A DNA stretch of 64,000 nucleotides, from the NCBI RefSeq assembly GCF_002135315.1, contig NZ_NEGA01000009.1, positions 102,367 through 166,366 of the forward strand, written 5' to 3'. Below, in pieces: positions 16,795-25,840 of this stretch (positions within the stretch are counted from its first letter, which is position 1; each line of letters begins with the position of its first letter). The stretch comes from Acinetobacter sp. ANC 3903 (GTDB lineage Bacteria; Pseudomonadota; Gammaproteobacteria; Pseudomonadales; Moraxellaceae). The notes under the pieces were generated by a model. That model was not told the DNA's origin, did no database searches, and saw only the letters and a program-made list of their open reading frames with translations. The position numbers were made by a program, and so were the translations under genes.

Positions 16795-18135
16795 ATGGAA
16801 CAAATGCGTTGGTTAGAACTGCTTTCGACAGTTCGTATGGGTAGCAAAAAACAAAGTTCAGAACAGGCACGTAGCCCATTTCACAAAGATTATGACCGCA
16901 TTATCTTTTCGCAAAGTTTTCGACAATTAAACCGTAAAACCCAGGTTCACCCGCTGACACAGCACGATGGCATTCACACCCGTTTAACCCATTCGCTTGA
17001 AGTGTCGTGTATTGGACGCTCCCTAGGCATGCTGGCCGCGGAAAAAATCAAAGATCAACTCCCGATTTGGATTTCCCCTGCCGATGTCGGTGCCATTATT
17101 CAGGCCGCATGTTTGGCGCATGATATTGGCAATCCGCCCTTCGGACATGCCGGTGAATATGCCATTCGTGAATGGTTTGATGATGCCTCACATGGCAATT
17201 TTCTGGAAAAACTCACTCCAGAAGAACAGGCCGATGTGCGCCAGTTTGAAGGCAATGCCCAAGGCTTACGTTTGCTGACTAAAATTGACTACCACCCAAA
17301 TGATGGCGGTATGCGCCTGACCTATGCAACTTTAGGCGCTTATCTTAAATATCCGTGGCTGTCTAAAACAATTGCCTCACAAGGCGATCGTCCGGCCAGT
17401 CAGCGGGCAAAATTCGGTTGTTATCAGTCCGAAAAAGAGATTTTGAAGCAAATTGCTGAACAGCTGGGTTTAATTCAGTTGGGTGAATATCATTATTGCC
17501 GTCATCCACTGACCTATTTACTCGAAGCTGCAGATGATATCTGCTATGCCCTGATTGATCTGGAAGATGGCATTATTTTAAATATGCTGTCTTATGAAGA
17601 AGTTGAACCGATTTTCCTTGACCTGATTGCAGATTATGGCAGACCTAAAGAACTGTCTATGCCCACCACAACCTGGCAGCAAAAAATTGCTGCTTTACGT
17701 GGCCGGGTGATGAAACGACTGGTGGATGAAGTCACGACCGCCTTTGCCAGACACCATTTTGAAATTTTATCAGGTCAACTCAAAGGCAGCTTGTTGCAAT
17801 ATTGTTCCGAAGATATTGAACGTGGCATTGACCGAGCGAAGAATCTGGCGCGTGACAAGATTTTTGAACATCCGCAAAAAGCCGGTTTGGAAATTATTGC
17901 GCATCAGAGCCTGCAAAATATTTTAGATGCCTTTATTCCACTGACGACGCCACACAAGACTTTAAGCTTTAAAGAACAACGCCTGATGTCGATGTTGCAA
18001 CGTGCAGGGGTAAATTTTCAAAGTAACCACTATGAAAATATTATGCAGGTGCTGGATATTATTTCTAAGTTCTCTGACCATCAGGCCTATAACCTGTCAC
18101 AAGAGCTACAAGGCAATAAAGCAGGCTTGATATAA
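16795..18135 (+). CDS. dgt: dGTP triphosphohydrolase-like protein
   Basis: The protein has 446 residues. It belongs to the HD superfamily enzymes that cleave dNTPs to deoxynucleosides and triphosphate. TRLTHSLEVSCIGRSLG supplies the first histidine, CLAHDIGNPPFGHAGE the HD pair and its surroundings, and YLLEAADDICYALIDLEDG the distal Asp, all in the usual order. RSPFHKDYDRIIFSQSFRQLNRKTQV is the typical N-terminal stretch of the Dgt-like class. A second ATG at 16804 (MRWLELL) is a possible start. The substrate may not be strictly dGTP. Confidence 0.88.
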   Translation: MEQMRWLELLSTVRMGSKKQSSEQARSPFHKDYDRIIFSQSFRQLNRKTQVHPLTQHDGIHTRLTHSLEVSCIGRSLGMLAAEKIKDQLPIWISPADVGAIIQAACLAHDIGNPPFGHAGEYAIREWFDDASHGNFLEKLTPEEQADVRQFEGNAQGLRLLTKIDYHPNDGGMRLTYATLGAYLKYPWLSKTIASQGDRPASQRAKFGCYQSEKEILKQIAEQLGLIQLGEYHYCRHPLTYLLEAADDICYALIDLEDGIILNMLSYEEVEPIFLDLIADYGRPKELSMPTTTWQQKIAALRGRVMKRLVDEVTTAFARHHFEILSGQLKGSLLQYCSEDIERGIDRAKNLARDKIFEHPQKAGLEIIAHQSLQNILDAFIPLTTPHKTLSFKEQRLMSMLQRAGVNFQSNHYENIMQVLDIISKFSDHQAYNLSQELQGNKAGLI

Positions 18136-18257
18136 AGATTTTGCAGATATTTTGGCTGAAATTTCTGCTTATTTTAAAGAATTATGCGTGTGTATTTTGC
18201 CTTTCCTGCAAATGCTCACTACTATGCAAGCAACGATAGATAAGTGAAAAACTCAAA

Positions 18258-18860
18258 ATGATTGGATGTCTCATTGGTGAAGTACTGGCTTTAGAAGCAC
18301 CGACAGTATTATTAAATGTCAATGGTGTAGGCTATGAGGTAGACACACCGCTTTCTACATTTTGCCAATTACAGAAAGGCCAAAAAGTCACCTTATGGAC
18401 GCACCTCGCCGTTCGTGAAGATGCTCAGCTTTTATATGGCTTCTTGAATGCTCAGGAAAAAATCATCTTCCGTACCCTGCTCAAAGTCAACGGCGTGGGG
18501 CCTAAAATGGCGCTCGGCATTTTATCGACCTTAAGTGTAGAAATGCTGATTCATACCGTTGAACATGAAGATATCAACAGCCTGATGAAAGTTCCGGGTG
18601 TAGGCAAGAAAACTGCTGAACGCTTGATGATTGAACTGCGTGACCGTTTTAAAGCGATGTCTGCCGGCATTGCCAATAATCCTGCATCAGCACAGCAAAT
18701 CCAGTTTAGTGGTAACTCGGCTGTTGCTGAAGCCGAAGCCGCCTTGCAATCTTTAGGTTACAAACCTTTAGAAGCCCAGAAACTGGTGAATGCAGCCAAA
18801 GGTGACTTCACCGAAGCATCAGATATTATTCGCGCTGCATTAAAATCGATGAATAAATAA
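18258..18860 (+). CDS. ruvA: Holliday junction DNA helicase subunit RuvA
   Basis: The protein has 200 residues, the normal RuvA length. It binds four-way junctions as a tetramer and loads RuvB for branch migration. Domain I is the N-terminal OB fold (MIGCLIGEVLALEAPTVLLNVNGVGYEV). Domain II has two helix-hairpin-helix motifs (LLKVNGVGPKMALGIL and LMKVPGVGKKTAERLMIEL). Domain III follows a Gln/Ala linker and contacts RuvB (AEAEAALQSLGYKPLEAQ). The 251-base gap to ruvB contains a full copy of the dispersed hairpin element. Confidence 0.95.
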   Translation: MIGCLIGEVLALEAPTVLLNVNGVGYEVDTPLSTFCQLQKGQKVTLWTHLAVREDAQLLYGFLNAQEKIIFRTLLKVNGVGPKMALGILSTLSVEMLIHTVEHEDINSLMKVPGVGKKTAERLMIELRDRFKAMSAGIANNPASAQQIQFSGNSAVAEAEAALQSLGYKPLEAQKLVNAAKGDFTEASDIIRAALKSMNK

Positions 18861-18920
18861 CTGGAATATGACTTAAATTTAAATAAGTCTAACTATTTCC
18901 GTATTATCGCTACACGCTAA

Positions 18921-19022
18921 GCGACACGGATGTCGCTGGTTCAACTGCGGTACAAGGATGTATCGTCAGTTGAACAAAGGGGTTTTGTTACTTTTGTCCC
19001 GTCAAAAGTAAGGCATCGCCTA
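18921..19022 (+). repeat. Dispersed three-hairpin element, full copy 2
   Basis: Hairpin I: GCGACA-CGGA-TGTCGC (18921-18936). Hairpin II: GTTCAACTG (18939-18947) pairs with CAGTTGAAC (18967-18975), continues with CGGTACA/TGTATCG (one G-T pair), loop AGGA, and one bulged T at 18966, the same place as in copy 1. Hairpin III: TTACTTTTG (18988-18996) with CAAAAGTAA (19003-19011), loop differing from copy 1. It lies between ruvA and ruvB on the sense strand and would be in the message if the two are co-transcribed. Confidence 0.8.
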
Positions 19023-19111
19023 CGTGAAAATCTTAGGATTCAGATCCATATTTGAGGCTGTATGAAAAACAGCAATTCAAAGGATCACCAAAACATTGGT
19101 AATTAAACGTT

Positions 19112-20113
19112 ATGCAAGACCGTCTCATCAGTGGTTCTGAAAAACCCGAAGATCATTTTGATCGTGCCATTCGCCCGACTTCCCTCGATGACTACATTGG
19201 TCAACCGGTGGTACGCGAGCAAATGGAAATCTTTATTGGCGCCGCACGCGGACGTGGTGAAGCACTCGACCATACTTTAATTTTTGGCCCACCCGGTCTA
19301 GGTAAGACCACACTGGCCAATATTATTGCCCGCGAGATGGGCGGTAATTTAAAGTCAACTTCAGGCCCTGTGCTAGAACGTGCCGGCGATCTGGCTGCCA
19401 TGCTGACCAATCTGGAAGAAGGTGACGTTTTATTTATTGATGAAATTCACCGTCTTTCTCCAGTGATTGAAGAAATTTTGTATCCAGCCATGGAAGATTA
19501 CCAGCTGGATATCATGATTGGTGAAGGCCCTGGCGCACGTTCCATTAAACTGGATTTGCCACCGTTTACCTTGGTTGCAGCAACTACACGTGCAGGCTTG
19601 CTCACCTCGCCGCTACGCGACCGTTTTGGTATTGTGCAGCGTTTAGAATTTTATTCAGTTGCAGACCTGACGCACATTGTTTCACGTTCAGCCAGCTTAA
19701 TGGACGTTCCGATGACGGCTGATGGTGCAAAAGAAATTGCCCGTCGTGCTCGTGGTACACCGCGTATTGCCAACCGTTTACTGCGTCGTGTTCGTGACTA
19801 TGCGCAAGTGAAAGGTACGGGTGAAGTCACTCAGGATATGGCTCAACGTGCACTGGATATGCTGAATGTAGATAAAGATGGCTTGGATACCTTGGACCGT
19901 CGTTACTTAAGCATGTTATTAGAACGTTTTGATGGGGGCCCTGCCGGTGTAGAAGCTTTAGCTGCGGCAATGGCAGAAGATTCGGGTACATTGGAAGATG
20001 TGATTGAGCCTTATCTGATTCAGCAAGGTTATACCATGCGCACTGCACGAGGTCGTATTGCTACTAATATGGCGTATGTGCAGTTTGGCATGACACCACC
20101 AGAGCCGAAGTGA
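19112..20113 (+). CDS. ruvB: Holliday junction helicase RuvB
   Basis: The protein has 333 residues. It is the AAA+ motor of the RuvAB branch-migration complex. Walker A is [15 protein letters not shown] (about residue 55) and Walker B is [12 protein letters not shown] (about residue 108). [19 protein letters not shown] contains sensor 1 and the arginine finger region. [21 protein letters not shown] is sensor 2. The C-terminal winged helix ends in [14 protein letters not shown]. The usual ruvAB order is kept, and ruvC is not adjacent. Confidence 0.96.
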   Translation: MQDRLISGSEKPEDHFDRAIRPTSLDDYIGQPVVREQMEIFIGAARGRGEALDHTLIFGPPGLGKTTLANIIAREMGGNLKSTSGPVLERAGDLAAMLTNLEEGDVLFIDEIHRLSPVIEEILYPAMEDYQLDIMIGEGPGARSIKLDLPPFTLVAATTRAGLLTSPLRDRFGIVQRLEFYSVADLTHIVSRSASLMDVPMTADGAKEIARRARGTPRIANRLLRRVRDYAQVKGTGEVTQDMAQRALDMLNVDKDGLDTLDRRYLSMLLERFDGGPAGVEALAAAMAEDSGTLEDVIEPYLIQQGYTMRTARGRIATNMAYVQFGMTPPEPK

Positions 20114-20182
20114 TAAGTAATTTGAAAAGGCAGCTTAGGTTCATTAGTATTTCATAGCTTAATTTAAGCAAGCTTTGGATAT

Positions 20183-20206
20183 ACGTGTGGCAGGGATGCC
20201 ACACGT
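20183..20206 (+). repeat. Variant single hairpin of the GGA-loop repeat
   Basis: ACGTGTGGCA-GGGA-TGCCACACGT is a perfect 10-bp stem. The inner six pairs are GTGGCA/TGCCAC where the other copies have GCGACA/TGTCGC, so the pairing is kept with changed bases. It lies between ruvB and a convergent gene. Confidence 0.65.
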
Positions 20207-20292
20207 TAGCCATCCATATTTGAAGGAGTGCATACAACCTAGTTCTATTAACTTATTTTCCTTACAAAATCATATCCGTACTTAAAAAAGAT

Positions 20293-20874
20293 CTAAGACT
20301 TAGAAATCACCCTCACCTCTTCCACCAGCATCAACTCACACGCACCATTCCCTGTATCTTCACGACTTAAAGAACTGCGCCACTTCCAGCCATCCGCAGC
20401 CGTGACTTCAACCAATTGCCCTTTTAAATAAATCAAATCATCCTGATCAATCTCTTTCAGCTGTTTTGCAATCTGTTTCGATGCCGGAATCAAATGCGTA
20501 TTGGCACTTTGTGCTGAAATTTCATTGACCGGAATGGGCGGTGCATTTTCATAACGCCAGTAATACCAGCGGTTGCTCTGACTAATCGACAACTGCTTAT
20601 AAACAGCAGGATTGGTCATGCTGCCCCATCCCAAAGCAAAATCAACTGGACTAAGTTCCGCCTCTCGACCGAAACTATAGTCTTCTCTTGATAAAACCCG
20701 AAACTCGCCAGCATACGCTTCAAGATTTTTCATACTATAGCCATCAAACTGATGGATTCCTTGAGCAGATTGATAATCAGCAGCCTCTGAAATACCTTTA
20801 TCCGGTTTCAGCCAGTAATTCCACAGTGCAAACCCCAAGGCTAAAATAATTATGTATTTCAAAAAGCGACTCAT
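20293..20874 (-). CDS. Membrane-anchored hypothetical protein
   Basis: The protein has 193 residues. A single hydrophobic helix at residues 5-20 (LKYIIILALGFALWNYWL) anchors a soluble domain predicted to be periplasmic. The domain has many aromatic residues (RWYYWRYENAPPIPV) and four conserved-looking turns, and ends in ELMLVEEVRVISKS. No family assigned. Only one cysteine is present in the soluble part. It is monocistronic and convergent with ruvB. Confidence 0.75.
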   Translation of the reverse strand: MSRFLKYIIILALGFALWNYWLKPDKGISEAADYQSAQGIHQFDGYSMKNLEAYAGEFRVLSREDYSFGREAELSPVDFALGWGSMTNPAVYKQLSISQSNRWYYWRYENAPPIPVNEISAQSANTHLIPASKQIAKQLKEIDQDDLIYLKGQLVEVTAADGWKWRSSLSREDTGNGACELMLVEEVRVISKS

Positions 20875-21181
20875 CTAAATCTCGTATGTTTAGTTATGCT
20901 GTAATAACTTAATAATAAATGGAATCGGATTAAATCTCGGGGTCACAGATCCGAAAATTGACTTTTACAACAACCACAATTTATAAAAGCGAATTCCAAA
21001 GTAAGATACATAAATTTACAAAGTAAAAGTATCAATAAAAACCTTATATTCCAATCACTAAAATAAAGTATACCTTAAAAGTATATTTAAGATACCTACA
21101 GAGTTTTGATTAAATTTAAAACAATATGCAATTCTAAAAAGTCACTTTAACTATTTCAAACTCTTAAGGTTCTCCCAAGAT
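20875..21181. other. Intergenic region upstream of the amidohydrolase gene
   Basis: A 307-base, strongly A+T-rich gap between divergent genes with several short T/A palindromes. I see no gene and no specific site. Confidence 0.4.
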
Positions 21182-22537
21182 ATGAACATGTACAAGCAGA
21201 TCTCCCTTTGTCTTCCACTTATCTTTTGTAGCCAACTCAGCCTTGCTGACTGGATTGATGATTCCGTTAAAAATGTAGAAGCCCACACCATTAAGCTGCG
21301 GGAACATATTCATCAGCATCCTGAACTTGGCAACATGGAATTCAAAACTTCTGAGCTGGTACAAAAAGAGTTGAAATCCTATGGCATTGAAGTGCGTAAA
21401 GGTTATGCCAAAACCGGTGTAATTGGTGTACTGAAAGGCGCTAAACCGGGTCCAGTCATGGCACTCCGTGCAGATATGGATGCCCTTCCAATTGAAGAAA
21501 AAACTGCACTTCCTTTTGCCAGCAAAGCCAAAGCCATGTATCAAGGTGTAGAAACGCATGTCATGCATGGCTGTGGTCATGATGCGCATACAGCCATGTT
21601 GCTGGGTGCAGCCAAAGCACTCGCTGCCAACAAAGATAAAATTGCAGGCACCGTGGTATTCGTATTCCAGCCGGCTGAAGAAGGCGGGGCCGATGTCGAT
21701 AACTTTAGCCAAGGACATTTAATCGGTTCACGTAAAATGATTGCCGATGGTGCATTGAACAATCCTAAACCGGAAGTCATTTTCGGTATGCACGTGATGG
21801 CAGGTATGCCTAGCGGCAATATTTTATATAAAGATGGTGCGATTCTGAACAGTGCCGATCATTTACGCATTCAAGTGAATGGTAAACAAGTCCACGGCTC
21901 CATGCCTTGGCTCGGTCGTGATCCGATCTATGCATCATCACAAATGATCAATAACATGCAAAGTCTGGTCAGCAGAAAGGCGGACTTGACCAAAGGTATG
22001 GGCGTGGTGAGTATTGGTAGCATTCACGGTGGTACAACAGGTAACGTCATTCCAGATCAAGTCAATATGGTGGGTACGATCCGCTCCAATAATGAAGATG
22101 TGCGCCAAGGAATATTAAAAGACCTACCGAAAATGATTGAGCATAATGCCGCAGCAAATGATGTCACTGCAAAAGTGGAAATTGCACCATACGCGCCTGT
22201 GACCACCAATGACAAAACCCTAACCAAGCTGATGCAGCCTACACTGGCTCTGGTGAATGGTGAAGACAAATTGCATGTACTGGACAACAATGCCAGTGCC
22301 AGTGAAGATTTTTCTTATTATGGTCAGCTCATGCCATCCTTGTTTGTTTTTGTAGGCGCAACGCCTGCCGATCAGGACATGGCCAAAGCCGCACCTAACC
22401 ATAACCCTTTATTTATCGTCGATAATGCGACTTTAAAAACCGGGGTAGAAAGCCATGTACGCTTTATTCTGGATTATCCAAAAGTTGCCGAACAGGTACA
22501 GGCAGACTGGAAAAAGATGCAAGCTGCAAAAAAATAA
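21182..22537 (+). CDS. Exported M20 metallopeptidase-family amidohydrolase
   Basis: The protein has 451 residues. It begins with a signal peptide of about 22 residues (YKQISLCLPLIFCSQLSLA), so the enzyme is expected in the periplasm; most hippurate or indole-3-acetyl-amino-acid hydrolases of this family are cytoplasmic. Family motifs are present: LREHIHQHPELGNMEFKT, ALRADMDALPIEEKT (metal-ligand region), MHGCGHDAHTAMLLGAAK, FVFQPAEEGGAD (catalytic Glu pair), and NASASEDFSYY near the end. These fit a two-metal amidase that removes acyl groups from N-acyl amino acids. Its natural substrate is not known. It stands alone and is followed by a terminator. Confidence 0.85.
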   Translation: MNMYKQISLCLPLIFCSQLSLADWIDDSVKNVEAHTIKLREHIHQHPELGNMEFKTSELVQKELKSYGIEVRKGYAKTGVIGVLKGAKPGPVMALRADMDALPIEEKTALPFASKAKAMYQGVETHVMHGCGHDAHTAMLLGAAKALAANKDKIAGTVVFVFQPAEEGGADVDNFSQGHLIGSRKMIADGALNNPKPEVIFGMHVMAGMPSGNILYKDGAILNSADHLRIQVNGKQVHGSMPWLGRDPIYASSQMINNMQSLVSRKADLTKGMGVVSIGSIHGGTTGNVIPDQVNMVGTIRSNNEDVRQGILKDLPKMIEHNAAANDVTAKVEIAPYAPVTTNDKTLTKLMQPTLALVNGEDKLHVLDNNASASEDFSYYGQLMPSLFVFVGATPADQDMAKAAPNHNPLFIVDNATLKTGVESHVRFILDYPKVAEQVQADWKKMQAAKK

Positions 22538-22549
22538 AGTCTATTTTTT

Positions 22550-22579
22550 AAAAAGTGAGCATCCTTTGCTCACTTTTTT
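22550..22579 (+). terminator. Amidohydrolase terminator
   Basis: AAAAAGTGAGC and GCTCACTTTTT separated by 7 bases, then a T run. Confidence 0.88.
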
Positions 22580-22781
22580 TATATCTAAAGGTTTTGAGGA
22601 TTAAATAGAGAATAGATTTCATTTGAAACCTTGTGCCATTGGACTCAACTCTCATAATGATAAACTGCAATGCGTTATACAGCTTGACTCTTGGCAAAAA
22701 AAACGTCATTTTTCACAGTTTTTTTAATCCGCTAAAAGTACAGCTAAAACCATAAAACTGAATTGAAAAATGGGATCCATC

Positions 22782-23192
22782 ATGGCGAATAAATTCGAAT
22801 TCAACATTCGTGTATATATTGAAGACACCGATGCAGGTGGCATTGTCTATCATGCTAACCATATTCGTTTTATGGAGCGTACGCGTACTGAATGGTTACG
22901 TGCGGCAGGTGTTGAACATTACTGGCACCAAAAAGATTATCACTTTGTGGTCCATAAGATTAATGTAAAATATGCGCGTCCTATCCTGATGGATGACCTA
23001 ATTACTGTTACCGCGAGTGTAGTTTCGTGTAAAGCGACATCATTTGTATTGCAACAAAATATTTATCGTGGTGAAATCATGCTTGCATCTGGTGAAGTCG
23101 AGTTGGCATGTATCAGTGTAGACGGCATGCGTCCAACACGACTTCCTGAGGAAATCCGTACACTAATTCTGAAAGAGTTAGGACAAGACTAA
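22782..23192 (+). CDS. ybgC: YbgC-type acyl-CoA thioesterase of the Tol-Pal cluster
   Basis: The protein has 136 residues from the ATG at 22782 (MANKFEFNI), which has GGGA 8 bases upstream; an in-frame ATG at 22770 lacks one. The hot-dog fold signature YIEDTDAGGIVYHANHIRFMERTRTEWLRAAG contains the catalytic Asp. YbgC hydrolyses short acyl-CoAs in the cytoplasm and is nearly always the first gene of the tol-pal cluster, as here. A 25-base gap precedes tolQ, so transcription is likely shared. Confidence 0.92.
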   Translation: MANKFEFNIRVYIEDTDAGGIVYHANHIRFMERTRTEWLRAAGVEHYWHQKDYHFVVHKINVKYARPILMDDLITVTASVVSCKATSFVLQQNIYRGEIMLASGEVELACISVDGMRPTRLPEEIRTLILKELGQD

Positions 23193-23217
23193 AAAAATTT
23201 ATTGGCACATTGTAACT

Positions 23218-23916
23218 ATGGCAACACAACTAGAATCTTCGCTACACGTATCAGATCTTATTTTACAAGCAAGTCCTGTCGTTCAACTGGTAATGCTGCT
23301 GCTCCTTCTGGCATCACTATATAGTTGGTATCTGATTGCCAAGTTACATATGAGTTATAAAAAAGCCCAGGCAGATGATGAACATTTCCAAAAAATCTTC
23401 TGGTCGGGTGCCGAATTAAATACCCTTTACAACAACGCCCAGCTCAATTCCAAACGTGTTGGTCTGGAAGATATCTTCTATCAGGGCTTGGGTGAATTTT
23501 TAAAGCTGACAAAACGCAATGCACCGGCCCAGCAAAGCATTGAAGGCACAGAACGCCTTTTACGCGTTGGCCTAAGCCGTGACCAGGGTAATCTGGAACA
23601 AGGTTTGGGTGTATTGGCAAGTATTGGTTCAGTTGCACCTTATGTCGGCTTGTTCGGTACCGTTTGGGGCATTATGAATGCCTTTATTGGTCTGGCAGAT
23701 GTTGACCAGGTGACACTGGCCACCGTTGCTCCGGGTATTGCTGAAGCATTGATTGCCACTGCTATTGGTCTGTTTGCAGCCATTCCGGCTGTTTTGGCAT
23801 TTAACCATTTCACTGCTAAAGGTGAAGCTGTCTATTCAGACCGTGCTTTATTTGCCGAAGAAATGGTGGCGCTATTACAACGTCAAACTGTGGGTTCTAC
23901 ACAGGAAAATGACTAA
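23218..23916 (+). CDS. tolQ: TolQ, inner membrane proton-channel subunit
   Basis: The protein has 232 residues with three membrane segments: about residues 18-40, then two adjacent helices near 138-160 and 168-192. The segment GSVAPYVGLFGTVWGIMNAFIGL is the diagnostic MotA/TolQ/ExbB block. TolQ with TolR turns the proton gradient into force on TolA, keeping the outer membrane attached during division. The stop codon overlaps the tolR start by one base, which suggests coupled translation. Confidence 0.95.
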   Translation: MATQLESSLHVSDLILQASPVVQLVMLLLLLASLYSWYLIAKLHMSYKKAQADDEHFQKIFWSGAELNTLYNNAQLNSKRVGLEDIFYQGLGEFLKLTKRNAPAQQSIEGTERLLRVGLSRDQGNLEQGLGVLASIGSVAPYVGLFGTVWGIMNAFIGLADVDQVTLATVAPGIAEALIATAIGLFAAIPAVLAFNHFTAKGEAVYSDRALFAEEMVALLQRQTVGSTQEND

Positions 23917-24365
23917 TGGCGATTCAACGTTCCGGACGCTTTGAGCGTATCAAAAAACCGTTAAAAAGTGACATGAATGTCGTCCCTTATATCGACGTCA
24001 TGCTGGTACTTCTGGTAATTTTTATGGTCACTGCACCCATGATTACGACCGGTGTAAAAGTTGATTTGCCTCAAGCCAATGGCACCCCCATGCAGGCCGA
24101 AGACCGCCCTGCCATTGTCACGCTTGAATCAGATGGCACCATTAAACTTGAAGATAAATCACATAGTAATGATGTGCTCACACTCAATGAATTAAAAGCC
24201 GTGCTGACTGAATCGCAACGTGAAGCGTCAGAACAGAAAAAACAAATGAGCGTACTGATTAACGGCAGTGAATCTCGTCCTTATGGTGAAGTCATGAAAC
24301 TCATGTCTGCCCTACAGGATGCAGGATTAACTCAAGTAGGTTTACTGACTGAGCCATTAAAATAA
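23916..24365 (+). CDS. tolR: TolR, inner membrane subunit
   Basis: The protein has 149 residues. KSDMNVVPYIDVMLVLLVIFMVTAPMI includes the single membrane helix with the essential Asp (VPYIDVMLVLL) of ExbD/TolR proteins. The remainder is a periplasmic domain ending in LMSALQDAGLTQVGLLTEP. It overlaps tolQ by one base and lies three bases before tolA. Confidence 0.95.
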   Translation: MAIQRSGRFERIKKPLKSDMNVVPYIDVMLVLLVIFMVTAPMITTGVKVDLPQANGTPMQAEDRPAIVTLESDGTIKLEDKSHSNDVLTLNELKAVLTESQREASEQKKQMSVLINGSESRPYGEVMKLMSALQDAGLTQVGLLTEPLK

Positions 24366-24368
24366 TTT

Positions 24369-25637
24369 ATGAAAGATTTCACAAAGCCACAATCTAAAGA
24401 AAAAACGATTGCGCTTGGATTTACCATCGGTGTCCATGTGGTGGCAATGACTGGCTTACTTTTTTTAGGCATGAGTAAACCACCTGAGCCTCCTAAAAAG
24501 ATCACGACGGTTTTAGTTAAACCTGAAGATTTATTGCCAGCTGAACCCGTACCTGTGGAACAAACCGATTCAGCAGAAACTACCCATGAAAAAGTAGCAG
24601 AACAGGTTCAACAAACAGCAGAACCAAATGTTGAGCCCGCTCCTGTAATACCAGTTGCCCCACCAGCTCCAGCTCCAGCTCCAGCTCCAGCTCCAGCTAA
24701 ACCTGATACAAATAAAGCAGCAGAGCAAGCCAAAGCCGCTGCTGAAGCCATGCAAAAAGCCGAAAAACAAGCTGCTGAAAATGCAAAAATTGCTGCGGCC
24801 AATAAACTAAAAGCGCAAGCTGAGGCAGCCGAAAAAGCCAATGTAAAAGCTGCGGCTCAAGCTAAGGCTGATGCTGCTGCAAAAGCGGAAGCAGATGCCA
24901 AACGTAAAGCAGATCAGACTGAACGTGCGAAAGCAGAAAAAGTAAAAGCGGATGCATTAAGAAAGGCAGAAGCGGATAAACAGCGTGCTGAAGCCACCGC
25001 AAAAGCCAAAACTGATGCTGCAAATAAAGCCAAGGCTGACGCTGCTTCCAAAGCCAAGGCTGACGCTGCTTCCAAAGCCAAAGCCGATGCGGCTAACAAG
25101 GCAAAAGCTGACGCTGCTGCCAAAGCTAAAATAGAGGCAGCGAATAAGACCAAAGCTGATGCTGCTGCAAAAGCAAAAGCGGATGCCACTGCAAAAGCTA
25201 AGGCAGATGCGGCCAATAAAGCCAAAGCCGACGCTGCTGCTAAAGCTGATGCCGCTGCTAAAGCTAAAGCGAATGCAGAAGCCCGTGAACGCGCAGCTGA
25301 AGAGGCCAAAGCATCATCTGCTAAACAAGCTGCCGAAGAAGCCGCGACTAAAAAAGCTGAAGCCAAGAAAATTGCCTCAACTGCAAAACGTGATTTCACC
25401 AATAAAGTTCATCGAGCTTGGGATGTTCCTTCAGGTTCAATTGGAAAAACTGCTAGTGCCCGCGTGACTTTAAGTGATAGCGGTTCAGTTCAATCGGTGA
25501 TTGTTAACTCGAGCGACCCTGACATGAAAGCCAGTGTAGAAGCAGCCGTTCGGGCAGCTGCACCTTATCCAATGCCTTCAGATCCCGATGCACGACGTGA
25601 AGCAAGAACTTTTACTTCAAGCTTTACGGCGAGATAA
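24369..25637 (+). CDS. tolA: TolA, envelope-spanning protein
   Basis: The protein has 422 residues. One membrane helix near residues 14-36 is followed by a Pro/Ala stretch and a long Ala/Lys/Glu-rich helix (about residues 110-335) with repeats of the type AKADAASKAKADAANKAKAD. The C-terminal globular domain (about 340-422; RDFTNKVHRAWDVPSGS...) contacts TolB and the outer membrane. Its coding sequence holds a hexanucleotide repeat and imperfect 24-base repeats, so length may vary between strains. A terminator follows, yet tolB and pal come next on the same strand. Confidence 0.92.
   Translation: MKDFTKPQSKEKTIALGFTIGVHVVAMTGLLFLGMSKPPEPPKKITTVLVKPEDLLPAEPVPVEQTDSAETTHEKVAEQVQQTAEPNVEPAPVIPVAPPAPAPAPAPAPAKPDTNKAAEQAKAAAEAMQKAEKQAAENAKIAAANKLKAQAEAAEKANVKAAAQAKADAAAKAEADAKRKADQTERAKAEKVKADALRKAEADKQRAEATAKAKTDAANKAKADAASKAKADAASKAKADAANKAKADAAAKAKIEAANKTKADAAAKAKADATAKAKADAANKAKADAAAKADAAAKAKANAEARERAAEEAKASSAKQAAEEAATKKAEAKKIASTAKRDFTNKVHRAWDVPSGSIGKTASARVTLSDSGSVQSVIVNSSDPDMKASVEAAVRAAAPYPMPSDPDARREARTFTSSFTAR
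24663..24698 (+). repeat. Hexanucleotide repeat CCAGCT x6 in tolA
   Basis: Six exact units encode a Pro-Ala repeat in the linker after the membrane helix. Gains or losses of one unit would stay in frame and change linker length by two residues. Confidence 0.85.
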
Positions 25638-25641
25638 CTAG

Positions 25642-25677
25642 AAGCCACATCAAATTTTGGTTGATGTGGCTTTTTTT
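25642..25677 (+). terminator. Terminator after tolA
   Basis: AAGCCACATCAA pairs with TTGATGTGGCTT across a 7-base loop, then a T run. It separates ybgC-tolQRA from tolB-pal, so tolB probably has its own promoter in 25678-25840. Confidence 0.85.
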
Positions 25678-25840
25678 GGCATTTAAACTGGACAGTCGAT
25701 AAAACAGCTAAAATTTTATTCACTTTTCACAGTCTTATAACAGTTTAGTCCTTATGATGTGCTTTCAATCACTCAAAATCATGCCATTATGTGACACAAG
25801 CAGACCCACAATAATTTATATTTTTTAGAGTACGTAGCGG

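Noticed and set aside
16562..16816. 84-codon frame before the dgt-like gene
   Set aside because: No ribosome site, no recognisable sequence, and it overlaps the dgt-like start.
24914..25402. 162-codon minus-strand frame across tolA
   Set aside because: It is the mirror of the Ala/Lys repeat codons of tolA, whose low complexity keeps other frames open.
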